From Dyadobacter chenwenxiniae (lineage in GTDB: Bacteria > Bacteroidota > Bacteroidia > Cytophagales > Spirosomataceae): DNA of 64,000 bases. Positions 1 to 8,690 of this stretch are shown here, in pieces; the stretch's first letter is position 1, and each line of letters opens with the position of its first letter. The DNA lies in contig NZ_CP094997.1 of the NCBI RefSeq assembly GCF_022869785.1, forward strand, positions 806,001 to 870,000. Direction: 5' to 3'. The position numbers and the translations under genes were made by a program. The notes beneath the pieces were generated by a model. The model was not told where the DNA came from, searched no databases, and saw only the letters and a program-made list of their open reading frames with translations.

Positions 1-150
1 TCATTTCTCGTACCAATGGTACCAGATTTTCATAAACTGAATATTCCGAATAAAACTAACTAATTAGCCACAAGTTTGCCCGAAAATCCACTCATGGCTG
101 GGAATTTACGTTGCAATTCCCTGGATAAGGTAGGATCAGTGCCAGAACGG
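1..150 (-). pseudogene. DUF1016 (YhcG-type) nuclease fragment
   Basis: The minus strand matches codons about 58-102 of the DUF1016 gene at 11327-12265, with most bases identical (for example GTACCATTGGTACGAGAAAT). Compared with that copy it has lost two bases near position 90, which shifts the frame, and a CAG codon has become TAG near position 60. It cannot encode the protein. It may continue past the left edge of the window. The match ends near position 150 and nothing recognisable follows up to 420. Confidence 0.8.
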
Positions 151-420
151 TTGTACAGAACTCTTGATACTGAATCAGCAAGAGCCATTAACTAATCCAC
201 TTGCGCCGAAGGTAGAGCTATCATTCATTATAAAGTGACTCTGAAAAATTTCACATTTCAAAGAAGGTTTGATGACCATCAACACTTTAAAAATCAACCC
301 TTCGAAGGTTTTAGTAGCACTTGTTTACTTCACGGGTCAATAAAAATTGGGACCAGTGAACCTACAAGGTTTTGATGGGATTCCCTAATGCAACCTCTGT
401 ACTGTTGTTGTATTATTCCT

Positions 421-1161
421 CTATTTCTTAGTCGAAGGCTTCGTACGGACAACCGTTAGTCGATTGAGCAATTCCTTTCTGTGGGCATCAGGAATGGGCA
501 GAAGGGTCAGTTCATCACTTAATAGCAATTCATTCTCCTTTATACGCTTAATATGGCGAAGGTTTATGACGTAGGAACGGGAGAGCCGAAAGAAATCTTT
601 TTTAAAATAGTGCTCCAACTGTCCAAGGCCTGTGCTCACTAAGTGGCGGGTACCGTTAGCCATAACCACTTCCGCATAGGCGCCACCTGCCTTCAGGTAC
701 ATCACATTATCCAAAACCACCATTTCAAGACCTTGCTTCACAGGTAACATCATGTGCCCTTCAAAACGGGGATGTTGTATTGTCGATATGAAATTATGAT
801 ATGCCAATTCTATATTGAATAGCAGTTCATCTTCCTTAAATGGTTTGAGCATATAGGCGGATGGCCTGGTTTGCTGAGCCTCAAGAAATTGATCTAAGTC
901 AGAATTTGCTGTTAGGTAAATAATGGGCATGGGATGTAAGTCAGATAATTCTTTTGCAGTTTCGACACCGTTACCTTCTGCTCCATCAAGCGTAATATCA
1001 ATCACCGCCAAATCAGGCGGATTAACCAGCACCGATTCGCGGGCATCGGTTAATGTCCTAGCCATAGCAGTTACATTGTAACCGTTCTTTTCGAGAGCAT
1101 TTCGTAGCATCATTGCTATAAGTATTTCATCTTCGACGATCAAAATCTGCAGAGAATTCAT
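421..1161 (-). CDS. LytTR-family response regulator
   Basis: This is a 246-residue two-component response regulator. A receiver domain fills residues 4-120, with the acidic pair at E10-D11, the phospho-acceptor D55 in VIDITLDG and the conserved K106 in MLKPF. A LytTR DNA-binding domain fills about 143-240, with the family's typical FFRLSRSYVINLRHIKRI segment. It is probably phosphorylated by the kinase encoded just upstream: the two genes are 5 bases apart, on the same strand, with the kinase first. Its target genes cannot be told from the sequence. Confidence 0.93.
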   Translation of the reverse strand: MNSLQILIVEDEILIAMMLRNALEKNGYNVTAMARTLTDARESVLVNPPDLAVIDITLDGAEGNGVETAKELSDLHPMPIIYLTANSDLDQFLEAQQTRPSAYMLKPFKEDELLFNIELAYHNFISTIQHPRFEGHMMLPVKQGLEMVVLDNVMYLKAGGAYAEVVMANGTRHLVSTGLGQLEHYFKKDFFRLSRSYVINLRHIKRIKENELLLSDELTLLPIPDAHRKELLNRLTVVRTKPSTKK

Positions 1162-1166
1162 ATTTG

Positions 1167-3005
1167 CTAAGCGTTAAAATCCATATGGAATTTTGTTCCT
1201 TGCCCGGCTTCTGGCCGGACAGTCTCAAAATGGCCATCCGCCTTCAGCTGCGCCAGTTGAGATTGAATAAGTTGTATTCCGAATGTGCCACTCTGTGTTC
1301 TTAATAAGGCATGCAGTGGTATCATAGGCATTTGTGGAACCAACCCCCGCCCGTTGTCAGCCACTTCAAGGTGAATATTCCGCCCTTTCTGCCGGCAGCT
1401 TATTTGTAATTTAGGAGATGGATTGTCAGCAAAGGCGTGTTTGCATGCGTTAGTTATCAGTTCGGTCAATATCAGCCCGAATGGAGTGGCCTTGTCAGCT
1501 GATAAATGGATTGGATCAATAAAAAAAGCAGGTTCGATTTTGCTTATCCCGAAGGTTTGCAGGATACCAATTACCAGTTCAGGAATGAATTCTTCCAAAT
1601 CAACTTTGGCCAACTGGTCACCATCGTAGAGCTTACGGTGAAGGATAGCCATGGATTTTACACGCAAATAGGATTCTTCAATGGCTTGCCGGGCCTTTTC
1701 ATCCGTTAATTGGTCCGCTTGCAGGCTTAGCAAGCTTGAAATCACTTGAAGATTATTTTTGACCCGGTGATTTTGCTCTTTCACCAATTCTTGATTTTGA
1801 CGACTGGTCCGTTGGTTTTTGCGATAAAGCCGGAAAAAGGTAATGCTTAAGCCGATGGTCAATATCAGCAGCATCGAGGTTACCAGGAAAAAGCGTTGCT
1901 GGAGATGAAGGGTGGAAAGCTCGTTAGCTTGCGCATGTAGCAAGGATTCTTTTTTACTGGTTTGATAAGCAATGTTTAAACGGCTGATGGCCCCCTGATT
2001 GTCGGCCATCAACTGGCTTTTTTCCAATTTGTGTAGCTTCTCTAGATGGTCAAATGCAGCCTGCCACTGATGAACTGCCTGATAACATTGAATATATTGT
2101 TTCTCGAATTCTAACAACAGTGAGTAATCAGCTGTCCATTTGGTTTGATACAGTTTTTCTGCCTCCCTGATTGTCCGGAATGCCAATTGATAATTTCCTG
2201 CCGAAGCGAATGCGGATGCCAGGTTTAACATGGCCTGAATGCGATTACCGATCTTCTCATCGGGGTGATATAGTTTAATAGCCCTTTGAAGATAGGAAAT
2301 CGCCTGTCGGTCATTTGCCCGTAGGTATAGCATTCCTAGCCGTACACAGGCATCGGCGATGCCCATAGAATCCTTTACCTGGTGACAGAGCGATTCGGTT
2401 TGCCTGTAATTGATCACGGCAAGGAGATAGATTTTTTGATTCTGGCTTCCCTGGGTTTCCCATATCCTCTTGTAGATGTCGCCTAATACCATATAGGAAC
2501 CTGCAAGACCTGGGTTGGAACGAACTCGCTGGGCAATGGCCAGAGATTGATTGCCCAGGCGGAGTGCTTCTTGAAAATGCCCTAACCGTTCTTCGTTTTC
2601 AGCCAACCGCCGGTAGAGCCGATTGAGCTCAAAGGAATCGCCTTTTGGTTCAATGACACGAAAGGCTTTCATAAAATAGGCGTGTGCGCTGCGGTAATCT
2701 CCGGCCAGCACATACATTTTCCCGTAGAGATACCACGCTTCGGCTAAAAGTATCGAATCACGGGCTGCAATAGCCTTTTGCTCAATTTCCTGAGCATTCT
2801 TCAAACGTTTCGGCTGAACCTGTAGTTTGATGGTTTCTTGGGACATACAAGCCGTCATCGCCCACACGTAAAATGCGCCGATATGAGACAAGTGCCTGAT
2901 GCCACGATAGCAGTTCAGAACGAAGTGACGGCGTTCAGCAAATTTACACCGGCAGCCATCATCAAGAAGACAATATAAAGGGATATTGTGAAGTAGCAGT
3001 TGCAC
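1167..3005 (-). CDS. TPR-containing sensor histidine kinase (HisKA_2 type)
   Basis: The longest frame has 612 residues. Tetratricopeptide-like repeats cover about 70-345, followed by a membrane helix at about 372-393 and a HisKA_2 dimerisation domain with the phospho-acceptor H413 in EQNHRVKNNLQ. A HATPase domain follows, with TELITNACKHAF, VADNGRG and GTFGIQLI. This is the usual partner layout for LytTR regulators in Bacteroidota. The first 49 residues are rich in Cys and His and do not look like a signal peptide, so translation may start at an internal Met near 2858 or 2846. The gene lies directly upstream of the response regulator in one operon. The sensed signal is unknown. Confidence 0.9.
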   Translation of the reverse strand: MQLLLHNIPLYCLLDDGCRCKFAERRHFVLNCYRGIRHLSHIGAFYVWAMTACMSQETIKLQVQPKRLKNAQEIEQKAIAARDSILLAEAWYLYGKMYVLAGDYRSAHAYFMKAFRVIEPKGDSFELNRLYRRLAENEERLGHFQEALRLGNQSLAIAQRVRSNPGLAGSYMVLGDIYKRIWETQGSQNQKIYLLAVINYRQTESLCHQVKDSMGIADACVRLGMLYLRANDRQAISYLQRAIKLYHPDEKIGNRIQAMLNLASAFASAGNYQLAFRTIREAEKLYQTKWTADYSLLLEFEKQYIQCYQAVHQWQAAFDHLEKLHKLEKSQLMADNQGAISRLNIAYQTSKKESLLHAQANELSTLHLQQRFFLVTSMLLILTIGLSITFFRLYRKNQRTSRQNQELVKEQNHRVKNNLQVISSLLSLQADQLTDEKARQAIEESYLRVKSMAILHRKLYDGDQLAKVDLEEFIPELVIGILQTFGISKIEPAFFIDPIHLSADKATPFGLILTELITNACKHAFADNPSPKLQISCRQKGRNIHLEVADNGRGLVPQMPMIPLHALLRTQSGTFGIQLIQSQLAQLKADGHFETVRPEAGQGTKFHMDFNA

Positions 3006-3249
3006 AATCGCAGCATTATTTATAACAGGAGCTAATCAGATTTAGAATAGCCAGCAGGTATCAAATCTATTAATAAGTTCGATCCAGGCCTAGGCCTAGG
3101 AAAGAAAGAAAAGCCATTTCGCAAGAAAAAACACCGACTCTCCTGTATTCGCGTGGAAATGCTCCTGAATTGAACCAAATTTATTAATGGATGTATTTCC
3201 CAAAGCTATAATATTCAATTTCTCATTTCTTGTAAACTCATAATCAATA

Positions 3250-5502
3250 ATGAAAATATATATAGTCTTTTTCTGGATTTATGCTACGTTAGCAATTTCT
3301 TCGCCACTTCTCGCCCAAGATCCATCGCAAACTACAACAGTCCCCAAAAAAGGGTTCTTTGGAAAATTAGCAGAAGGCGCTGGGAAAATAATTACAGTCA
3401 ATGGACAACCTATGGGAGGTAATTCTGAAAACAAACAAGGACGAAGTGTTACAAAAAGACTAGGTTCAAAAGTAGTTGAAAATGGTTGGTCCGACTATGG
3501 AGGAGGAGGAACCTGGCAAGGTACAGGACATCTTGATTTTGTTACGACATCGCCAAGAAACCACGTCTACTACTTCGAAGTTGCCGAGCCAAATACTCAC
3601 ATTACGTTCTCGGCAGAATCAAATATGCTAAACCTGCCGAGGGGTATCGTAACGGAGTTTAACGGCGACGTTAATCACTATCTTGACGATTACACACTTC
3701 CACGAGCAGGCAAATATAAAATTCAGGTCGCAACTCAATGGCGGTACCAGAAAGGCAAATACCGTTTCGAGTTGAAAGGGCCAATCCAAAACTTCTACCA
3801 GGAGCCTATTCCCCGGTGGTTTGAGCAAGAATTGACATTTGGCGAAGAAGGGGGCGGAGGAGTAAACAATAACTTCTTTTCGCCACGCAATCACTGTTAT
3901 GTTTTTGAGCCAGAAGAAGGGACCGTTCTTGACATCAATGTTGAAGCAAATGGTGTACCTGTTCAAGTTGGTCTGGTAAATCCAGCTGGTTCGGTAAATA
4001 TGGGAATGTCTGGAGAAGAACCAGGGCTGCATTATGTCGTAAGTAAAGTCGATCAAAAAGGATCCTATCAAATATGGGTTGCAACTCGTGAACCTAATGC
4101 AAAAGCTAAGTATAAATTAGAGGTTATGGGTAAACTAAAAACTACCCCTAAACGCATCGAATCTAAATTCCAAGCTCAAAAAGGGCAATTTTCAGCTAAC
4201 AATAGACGGCACGAATATACGATCCAGGCTAAACCTGGCATACTTGAATTCATTTACCGCTCCACAAACGTCGAAGCGAGTTTAATTAAAGTGTACGATA
4301 AAAATGGCGAGGAGTTAGTACCCCATTTTGACAACAGTCCAACATCTCGATTGATTAATCGCTCGTATGTGATAAAAGAAGCTGGTATCTGTAAACTGGT
4401 CATAGAAACGCAGCAACCAACCGCCGGCGATTATGATTTGCTAACGTGGGGGAACTTCGATGCAATCACACATCAGCAAATCAATATGCCGGATAACACA
4501 ACCCGAAAACCGAAAGTCACACCAGGGGGGAATGCAGCTTATCCAGCAAATTACAGTGTTTTCATGGAAAACGGAATATCTCAATTTCAGGCGAAATTAT
4601 ATGAAGATGCCTTATCCAATTTTAATAGTGCATTCTTAGCGGCGAATCAAAAAGACACCTTGTCAGCTTTGTATGCTGGCCTTACCGCTGACGCGCTAAA
4701 AGATTACGAAAAAGCTAATTCTTATATTTATGAATACATAAAAGCAGGAGGAAGAGATGAAAGATATATTCAACCACTTTTGTCCCGATATAAGCAAAAT
4801 AGCCAAAATGAAAAAGTTGATGAAATTCTTCAAATGATTAAAACGCCGACCGTCGTTTTGGATAAATCTAACAATACGTATCAGTATCGGGGACGCATTA
4901 TAGACAAAAAAAGTCATACGGTGCCGTCAGGAACTATTGTCATATACGAAGATTTAAGCACAGGCGAGTTATTGGGGCAAACTGAGGTAAATAACGAGAC
5001 TGGAGATTACGTGCTTGATTTGCCTTATGGTCGACGCTATGGCATCACGGCCAAAGCAAAGGGTTTTGTAGCCAGTTCGGTAAATTTAGATTTAATTAAG
5101 CCCGAAAAAAAAATCGTTATCAAACCAACAGCATTATACGTTGCACCTGTTGAGGTTGGAACAACCGTTAATATTAACAACATCTTTTTTGCAACAGGTA
5201 AGTCAAATCTGCTCCCTGAATCATATGCAGAGCTTAACCGTATTGCCAGCTTCTTAACGGAGAACAATAGTGTCGGTGTAGAGATCGCTGGTCACACCGA
5301 TGACGTCGGCAACGACCAAACTAATCTGACGCTTTCGCAAGACAGGGCCGATGCCGTTAGCTTCTACCTAATTTCAAAAGGTATTGTCAGATCGCGCCTA
5401 CGTAGCCGGGGTTACGGTGAAAGTCGACCCCTTGCAGATAATAGGGCAGAAGACGGGAAGGCGCAAAATCGGCGAGTGGAGTTTGTAATTGTCCAAAATT
5501 GA
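3250..5502 (+). CDS. OmpA-family outer membrane protein with N-terminal repeat domains
   Basis: This 750-residue exported protein opens with a signal peptide ending near LLAQD (about residue 23). Residues 80-400 hold three similar beta-rich modules, each with a PRNH-Y-F or RRHEYTI-like opening, resembling bacterial PPC-type domains. A TPR-like helical part follows (about 440-540), then a carboxypeptidase regulatory-like beta domain (about 560-630). A C-terminal OmpA peptidoglycan-binding domain covers about 640-750, with NNIFFATGKSNLLPES, AGHTDDVGN and QNRRVEFV. It probably links the outer membrane to the cell wall. The N-terminal modules may bind ligand, which is inference. A terminator-like hairpin follows at 5542. 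Confidence 0.9.
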   Translation: MKIYIVFFWIYATLAISSPLLAQDPSQTTTVPKKGFFGKLAEGAGKIITVNGQPMGGNSENKQGRSVTKRLGSKVVENGWSDYGGGGTWQGTGHLDFVTTSPRNHVYYFEVAEPNTHITFSAESNMLNLPRGIVTEFNGDVNHYLDDYTLPRAGKYKIQVATQWRYQKGKYRFELKGPIQNFYQEPIPRWFEQELTFGEEGGGGVNNNFFSPRNHCYVFEPEEGTVLDINVEANGVPVQVGLVNPAGSVNMGMSGEEPGLHYVVSKVDQKGSYQIWVATREPNAKAKYKLEVMGKLKTTPKRIESKFQAQKGQFSANNRRHEYTIQAKPGILEFIYRSTNVEASLIKVYDKNGEELVPHFDNSPTSRLINRSYVIKEAGICKLVIETQQPTAGDYDLLTWGNFDAITHQQINMPDNTTRKPKVTPGGNAAYPANYSVFMENGISQFQAKLYEDALSNFNSAFLAANQKDTLSALYAGLTADALKDYEKANSYIYEYIKAGGRDERYIQPLLSRYKQNSQNEKVDEILQMIKTPTVVLDKSNNTYQYRGRIIDKKSHTVPSGTIVIYEDLSTGELLGQTEVNNETGDYVLDLPYGRRYGITAKAKGFVASSVNLDLIKPEKKIVIKPTALYVAPVEVGTTVNINNIFFATGKSNLLPESYAELNRIASFLTENNSVGVEIAGHTDDVGNDQTNLTLSQDRADAVSFYLISKGIVRSRLRSRGYGESRPLADNRAEDGKAQNRRVEFVIVQN

Positions 5503-5541
5503 TTTTCGAGATACTGGCGCCTCAGGGTAAGTATCCGATGA

Positions 5542-5569
5542 AGCACATAATTCAGAAGGGTGCTTTTTT
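5542..5569 (+). terminator. Rho-independent terminator after the OmpA gene
   Basis: AGCAC (5542-5546) can pair with GTGCT (5560-5564) and is followed directly by a run of T. It lies 40 bases after the OmpA-family stop codon. The stem is short, so its strength is uncertain. Confidence 0.5.
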
Positions 5570-5636
5570 GTTGAGCAATATGAGACAGTTCTTACGGAAT
5601 TGAGCTCATTTCGAGTCTAATCCTACGCTGTCCTAA

Positions 5637-5960
5637 TTTCGGGAAAGCTTACATGGCAAAGTGTTTCCTTTGGACAAGGCGCCGCTGATCCCCGCGCACT
5701 GGCGTTGCCGATCCATCTATGTGCCATATTTCGGCCCAGGTGAAGGTAACCGGGCAAGTATGTTCGGACCCGTGCCGGCCGCGACCAACTTTGAGGAATT
5801 TCTCAAAAAACTGTCAATCGAATTCCAGCAAGATGTTTTAGGCCTCGAACGTGCGAAACGGTTCCGAACTGGCGAACGTCTAGAAAAGTTTGTAGACCAA
5901 TCCGGGCATGTCTATACATTGAAGGAACTCGCCCGGCGCGAAAAATTTAAGGGATCTTAA
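5637..5960 (+). pseudogene. C-terminal fragment of a phage minor head protein (Mu F / SPP1 gp7 family)
   Basis: The open frame is entered after a TAA at 5634-5636. It reads LHGKVFPLDKAPLIPAHWRC, which fits the conserved end of Mu gpF/SPP1 gp7 head-morphogenesis proteins (LDGK-F, then P-x-P-H-x-x-C-R). Only the last 107 residues remain and the family's upstream CxxC region is gone. A GTG at 5661 could serve as a start but is probably only an internal codon. Together with the scaffold-like fragment at 6516 it marks a prophage remnant. The frame ends inside the last codons of the convergent lipoprotein gene, overlapping by 14 bases. Confidence 0.7.
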
Positions 5961-6384
5961 TCCATTTTTGCTTGGGATTACAAACATTGCTTTTACTTTC
6001 TACAGTCATTTCCTGACCACCGGCTTGAATAACTATATCAACCAGGTCATTAGGATTAGCAACTGCACCACCTGCATTTCGCACTACACCATTGGCAGAA
6101 AAGTTGTTTGCCGATGTCGTTTGCTTGATATTTACAAACCACTTTTCGCCAGCCTTAAAACCAAATCTGTTATCTGGTACACTCAAAGCATTCGCTTCCC
6201 CATCTTTTATCTCAATAGTGGTTGTAAAAAGGTCTTCGCATGCACCTGCGGTCAAATTGCTATCATATTTCCACTTGCCATTTATAGTAGAAACAGGCTT
6301 TGGATCATCACTAGACTTTTGCTTTTTACAACCTAGCGGAATAATGATTAAGGATACAAGCAAAAGTAGAAGAAACTTGTTCAT
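5947..6384 (-). CDS. Small lipoprotein, lipocalin-like
   Basis: This 145-residue protein has a lipoprotein signal: MNKFLLLL, a hydrophobic core and the lipobox IPLGC with Cys19. The mature part (INGKWKYDSN near its start, NVCNPKQKWIKI at its end) resembles the short beta-barrel, lipocalin-like lipoproteins common in Bacteroidota. It has three further cysteines. It lies between two phage gene fragments and points against them, so it may have been prophage cargo (a moron gene). That reading is inference from position only. No enzymatic function is suggested. Confidence 0.8.
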   Translation of the reverse strand: MNKFLLLLLVSLIIIPLGCKKQKSSDDPKPVSTINGKWKYDSNLTAGACEDLFTTTIEIKDGEANALSVPDNRFGFKAGEKWFVNIKQTTSANNFSANGVVRNAGGAVANPNDLVDIVIQAGGQEMTVESKSNVCNPKQKWIKIP

Positions 6385-6515
6385 GATAGAGGATTAAGTT
6401 AAGCTACAATAAACGAACAAATCCAAATGAATACAAAAACAAAATTATAAATTGACTATTAGGCATAAATATTTAATAATCAGCCAATACTAACCCTACC
6501 CGAAAGGCACACCTT

Positions 6516-6886
6516 ATGAAATTGAAAACAGTTCTTGAAAACCTCGATGGTCTGGACGAAGCCGTTCAGGCGTTTTACACCGAAAAGGACGGCAAGTTCT
6601 TTTTGAACATTGAGCAGGTTGACGATCACCCTGATGTTAAAGGTTTGAAAGCATCCCTAACCAGTGCGCGCGTCGAAAAAAAGGCACTTGAAACGAAGGT
6701 AACCGAGCTGACCGACAAATACAGTGGCTTGACGGATGATTTCAGCACCGAAGAATATAACCACTTGAAAGACAGCGGTGGTGGCGATATCAACCAGAAA
6801 CTGGCCGATCAGCGCGCGCGCCTGACGCAGGAAAAGGACACCGCGGTTAAAAAGGCGGAATCCGAGCGTGACAGCTACAAATCCCG
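6516..6886 (+). pseudogene. Phage scaffold-like protein, truncated
   Basis: About 124 phage-derived residues start MKLKTVLENLDGLDEAV and continue with FYTEKDGKFFLN, a DDHPDVKGLK segment and a long charged coiled coil (residues about 45-120). This is the pattern of capsid scaffolding or minor structural proteins of Mu-like and related phages. The frame is cut near 6886, where an IS3 fragment on the other strand begins, and the ORF then runs on through non-phage sequence to 7067. The start codon is preceded by an A-rich stretch. It is a remnant, not a working gene. Confidence 0.65.
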
Positions 6887-7076
6887 CGTTTTCCTCCTCC
6901 AACTGGCGCAGTTTTCGCAGCTCAGCAACACCCATTCCGCCATATTTTTTCTTCCAGTTAAAGAAGGTTGCCTGGGACACTCCCAATTGACGGCAGATCT
7001 CCTCTACCCGTGTTCCGGTCTCGGACTGCCTAAGCGCAAAAGCGATCTGCGCCTCGGTGAATTTTGACTTTTTCAT
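6887..7076 (-). pseudogene. IS3-family transposase OrfA fragment
   Basis: On the minus strand 63 codons read MKKSKFTEAQIAFALRQ, then a helix-turn-helix (VEEICRQLGVSQATFFNWKK) and LRKLRQLEEEN. This is the N-terminal part of an IS3-family OrfA of the IS407 or IS2-like kind. The frame then runs into antisense phage sequence, so the rest of OrfA and all of OrfB are missing. The outer IS end is probably somewhere in 7080-7160, but I see no clear terminal repeat. Confidence 0.85.
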
Positions 7077-7214
7077 AGTGACAAATTACGTTTTTGATCC
7101 GTTTTTGCCACCGAAAATCTCTAGTTTTCAGCCGTCTCGTTTGCCGGGGGGAGGTCATGTTTAGCATAATCGCAAATTGTGGTACATGCAGAATTGTTGA
7201 TCTGCCGCTCGGCG

Positions 7215-7667
7215 TCAATCATAAAACATGGAAGTATTCGCGTTGGAGATTTCAAACCTTCTCAATGCAAGGCTGTCAAGCCAATGACTACTAATTCTGT
7301 CAAGTATTAGTCCAAGTGATTGTTTGCCCTCAGCTCCTTCGGCACGTCTTCCAATGCTATAAGCGGAATCTGACTTCAGAAATTCATTGTCAGCACTTGT
7401 TAAACTGTCCAATAGGTTATAGTCATCCATGGTTAGGACGATCTCGGTAAATCCACTATGATCTTGATTGATGATTTCCCTGGCAGCGCCGGAATTATTA
7501 TAAGTTTTAAGCAACATTTTTCGAAAATAAGTAAGCTTGAACTCGTCCACATAAATGGATCTATTCATTCCTATTTCATCTCTCTCTTCTACACTATTTG
7601 TGCAGCCAACAAAAGTTGTAGGAAATAGCAAGGCAACAACGTAAATGAAGATTTTAACCGGATTCAT
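7215..7667 (-). CDS. Hypothetical lipoprotein
   Basis: The longest frame begins at 7718, but a Met at 7667 starts a standard lipoprotein signal (MNPVKIFIYVVALLF ending in the lipobox FVGC), so I take that start. The mature protein of about 130 residues is acidic to neutral, with no recognised domain and no further cysteine. It lies between the prophage/IS scrap and the serine recombinase and may be accessory. Function unknown. Confidence 0.6.
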   Translation of the reverse strand: MNPVKIFIYVVALLFPTTFVGCTNSVEERDEIGMNRSIYVDEFKLTYFRKMLLKTYNNSGAAREIINQDHSGFTEIVLTMDDYNLLDSLTSADNEFLKSDSAYSIGRRAEGAEGKQSLGLILDRISSHWLDSLALRRFEISNANTSMFYD

Positions 7668-7718
7668 AGCGAGAATAATTATTCCGAATTCTACTATTAA
7701 CGCTCTATGTTGATGCAT

Positions 7719-8045
7719 AGTCTAGCTATATAACTATTCTCCTTGGATACCGGTACTTCATTTGTGACCAACATTGTAGCAAGTGTCGGCGCTTTCAGCT
7801 TACATGCGTATTCTGGTCACCATTTCAGTAACTGCTTTTGCTATTTGGTCTTTAAAAAGGTCAGCTGGGGAAATCTGCGCGGTAGACGTTCTTTTGGTAT
7901 AAATTAGGAAGATTTATCTGTTTACAAAAACGACCATTTTTGTAAATAGGAAGTTTTGGAAAATTTAAAGCTGGATTCATTGTTTATATTGCCATGTAAA
8001 ATAACAAAATGTATTATATTTGATTTTGTTAAGTAATGTACACAA
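7719..8045. other. Intergenic region before the serine recombinase
   Basis: This 327-base stretch has no supported gene. It becomes strongly AT-rich over the last 100 bases. TATATTTG at 8015-8022 fits the Bacteroidetes -7 consensus TAnnTTTG, 23 bases before the recombinase ATG. The best upstream TTG (7989-7991) is 23 bases further up, slightly more than usual, so promoter assignment is tentative. Confidence 0.35.
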
Positions 8046-8648
8046 ATGATCAAAATTGGCTATGCAAGGGTTTCAACACAGGAGCAGAATTTAGACCTGC
8101 AGTTGGATGCTTTGAAAAAGGAAGGATGTAAGCAGGTTTTTACCGACAAGGTTTCCGGAGTAAAAGCGAGTAAGCCGAACTTCGAGAAACTATTAGAGTA
8201 TGCCAGGCCTGGCGACACGATCGTTGTCTGGAAACTTGACCGTTTGGGCAGAAGTACTGTCAAGCTTATTGAGTTGATAGAAGAACTAAAAGAAAGGGGA
8301 GTCAATCTAAAATCACTTTCGGAATCCATTGATACCAGTACAGCAACTGGCAATCTGTTTTTTCAATTTATGTGCGTGCTTGCTGAACATGAACGTAACA
8401 TCATTAGGGAACGAACAAAAGCTGGGTTGGAATCGGCACGTGCGCGGGGAAGGGCAGGAGGGAGGCCGGCAGGTTTGAGTGAGCGTTACCGCAAAATCGC
8501 GCCGGAGGTCAAGGAGATTTATGATAAGAAAAGTAGGAGCACGGATGAGATCCGAGAGATGTTCAAAATAAAAAGCCAGCCCACACTTTATAAGATTTTA
8601 AAATATGCAGGAGTAGATGTCAAAGGGTTTTTGCGAAAACGAAGATGA
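8046..8648 (+). CDS. Serine recombinase (resolvase/invertase family)
   Basis: This is a 200-residue site-specific recombinase of the small serine resolvase/invertase family. The N-terminal catalytic domain begins IKIGYARVSTQEQNLDLQ, with the nucleophilic Ser at about residue 10, and has VVWKLDRLGRS and the ERNIIRERTKAGL helix. The arm and a C-terminal helix-turn-helix (about 150-195) complete it, so the gene looks intact. No partner transposase is nearby, so it may be an orphan of a mobile element or prophage, or may act as an invertase. Three decayed relatives lie at 42.2, 44.4 and 47.5 kb. Confidence 0.92.
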   Translation: MIKIGYARVSTQEQNLDLQLDALKKEGCKQVFTDKVSGVKASKPNFEKLLEYARPGDTIVVWKLDRLGRSTVKLIELIEELKERGVNLKSLSESIDTSTATGNLFFQFMCVLAEHERNIIRERTKAGLESARARGRAGGRPAGLSERYRKIAPEVKEIYDKKSRSTDEIREMFKIKSQPTLYKILKYAGVDVKGFLRKRR

Positions 8649-8690
8649 CAAGATATCGTCGTAAAGTCGCGGCTACAAATATTTGGCACC

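Noticed and set aside
3089..3100. Perfect palindrome CCTAGGCCTAGG upstream of the OmpA gene
   Set aside because: It occurs once, is not matched elsewhere in the window, and is too far from the start codon to support an operator call.
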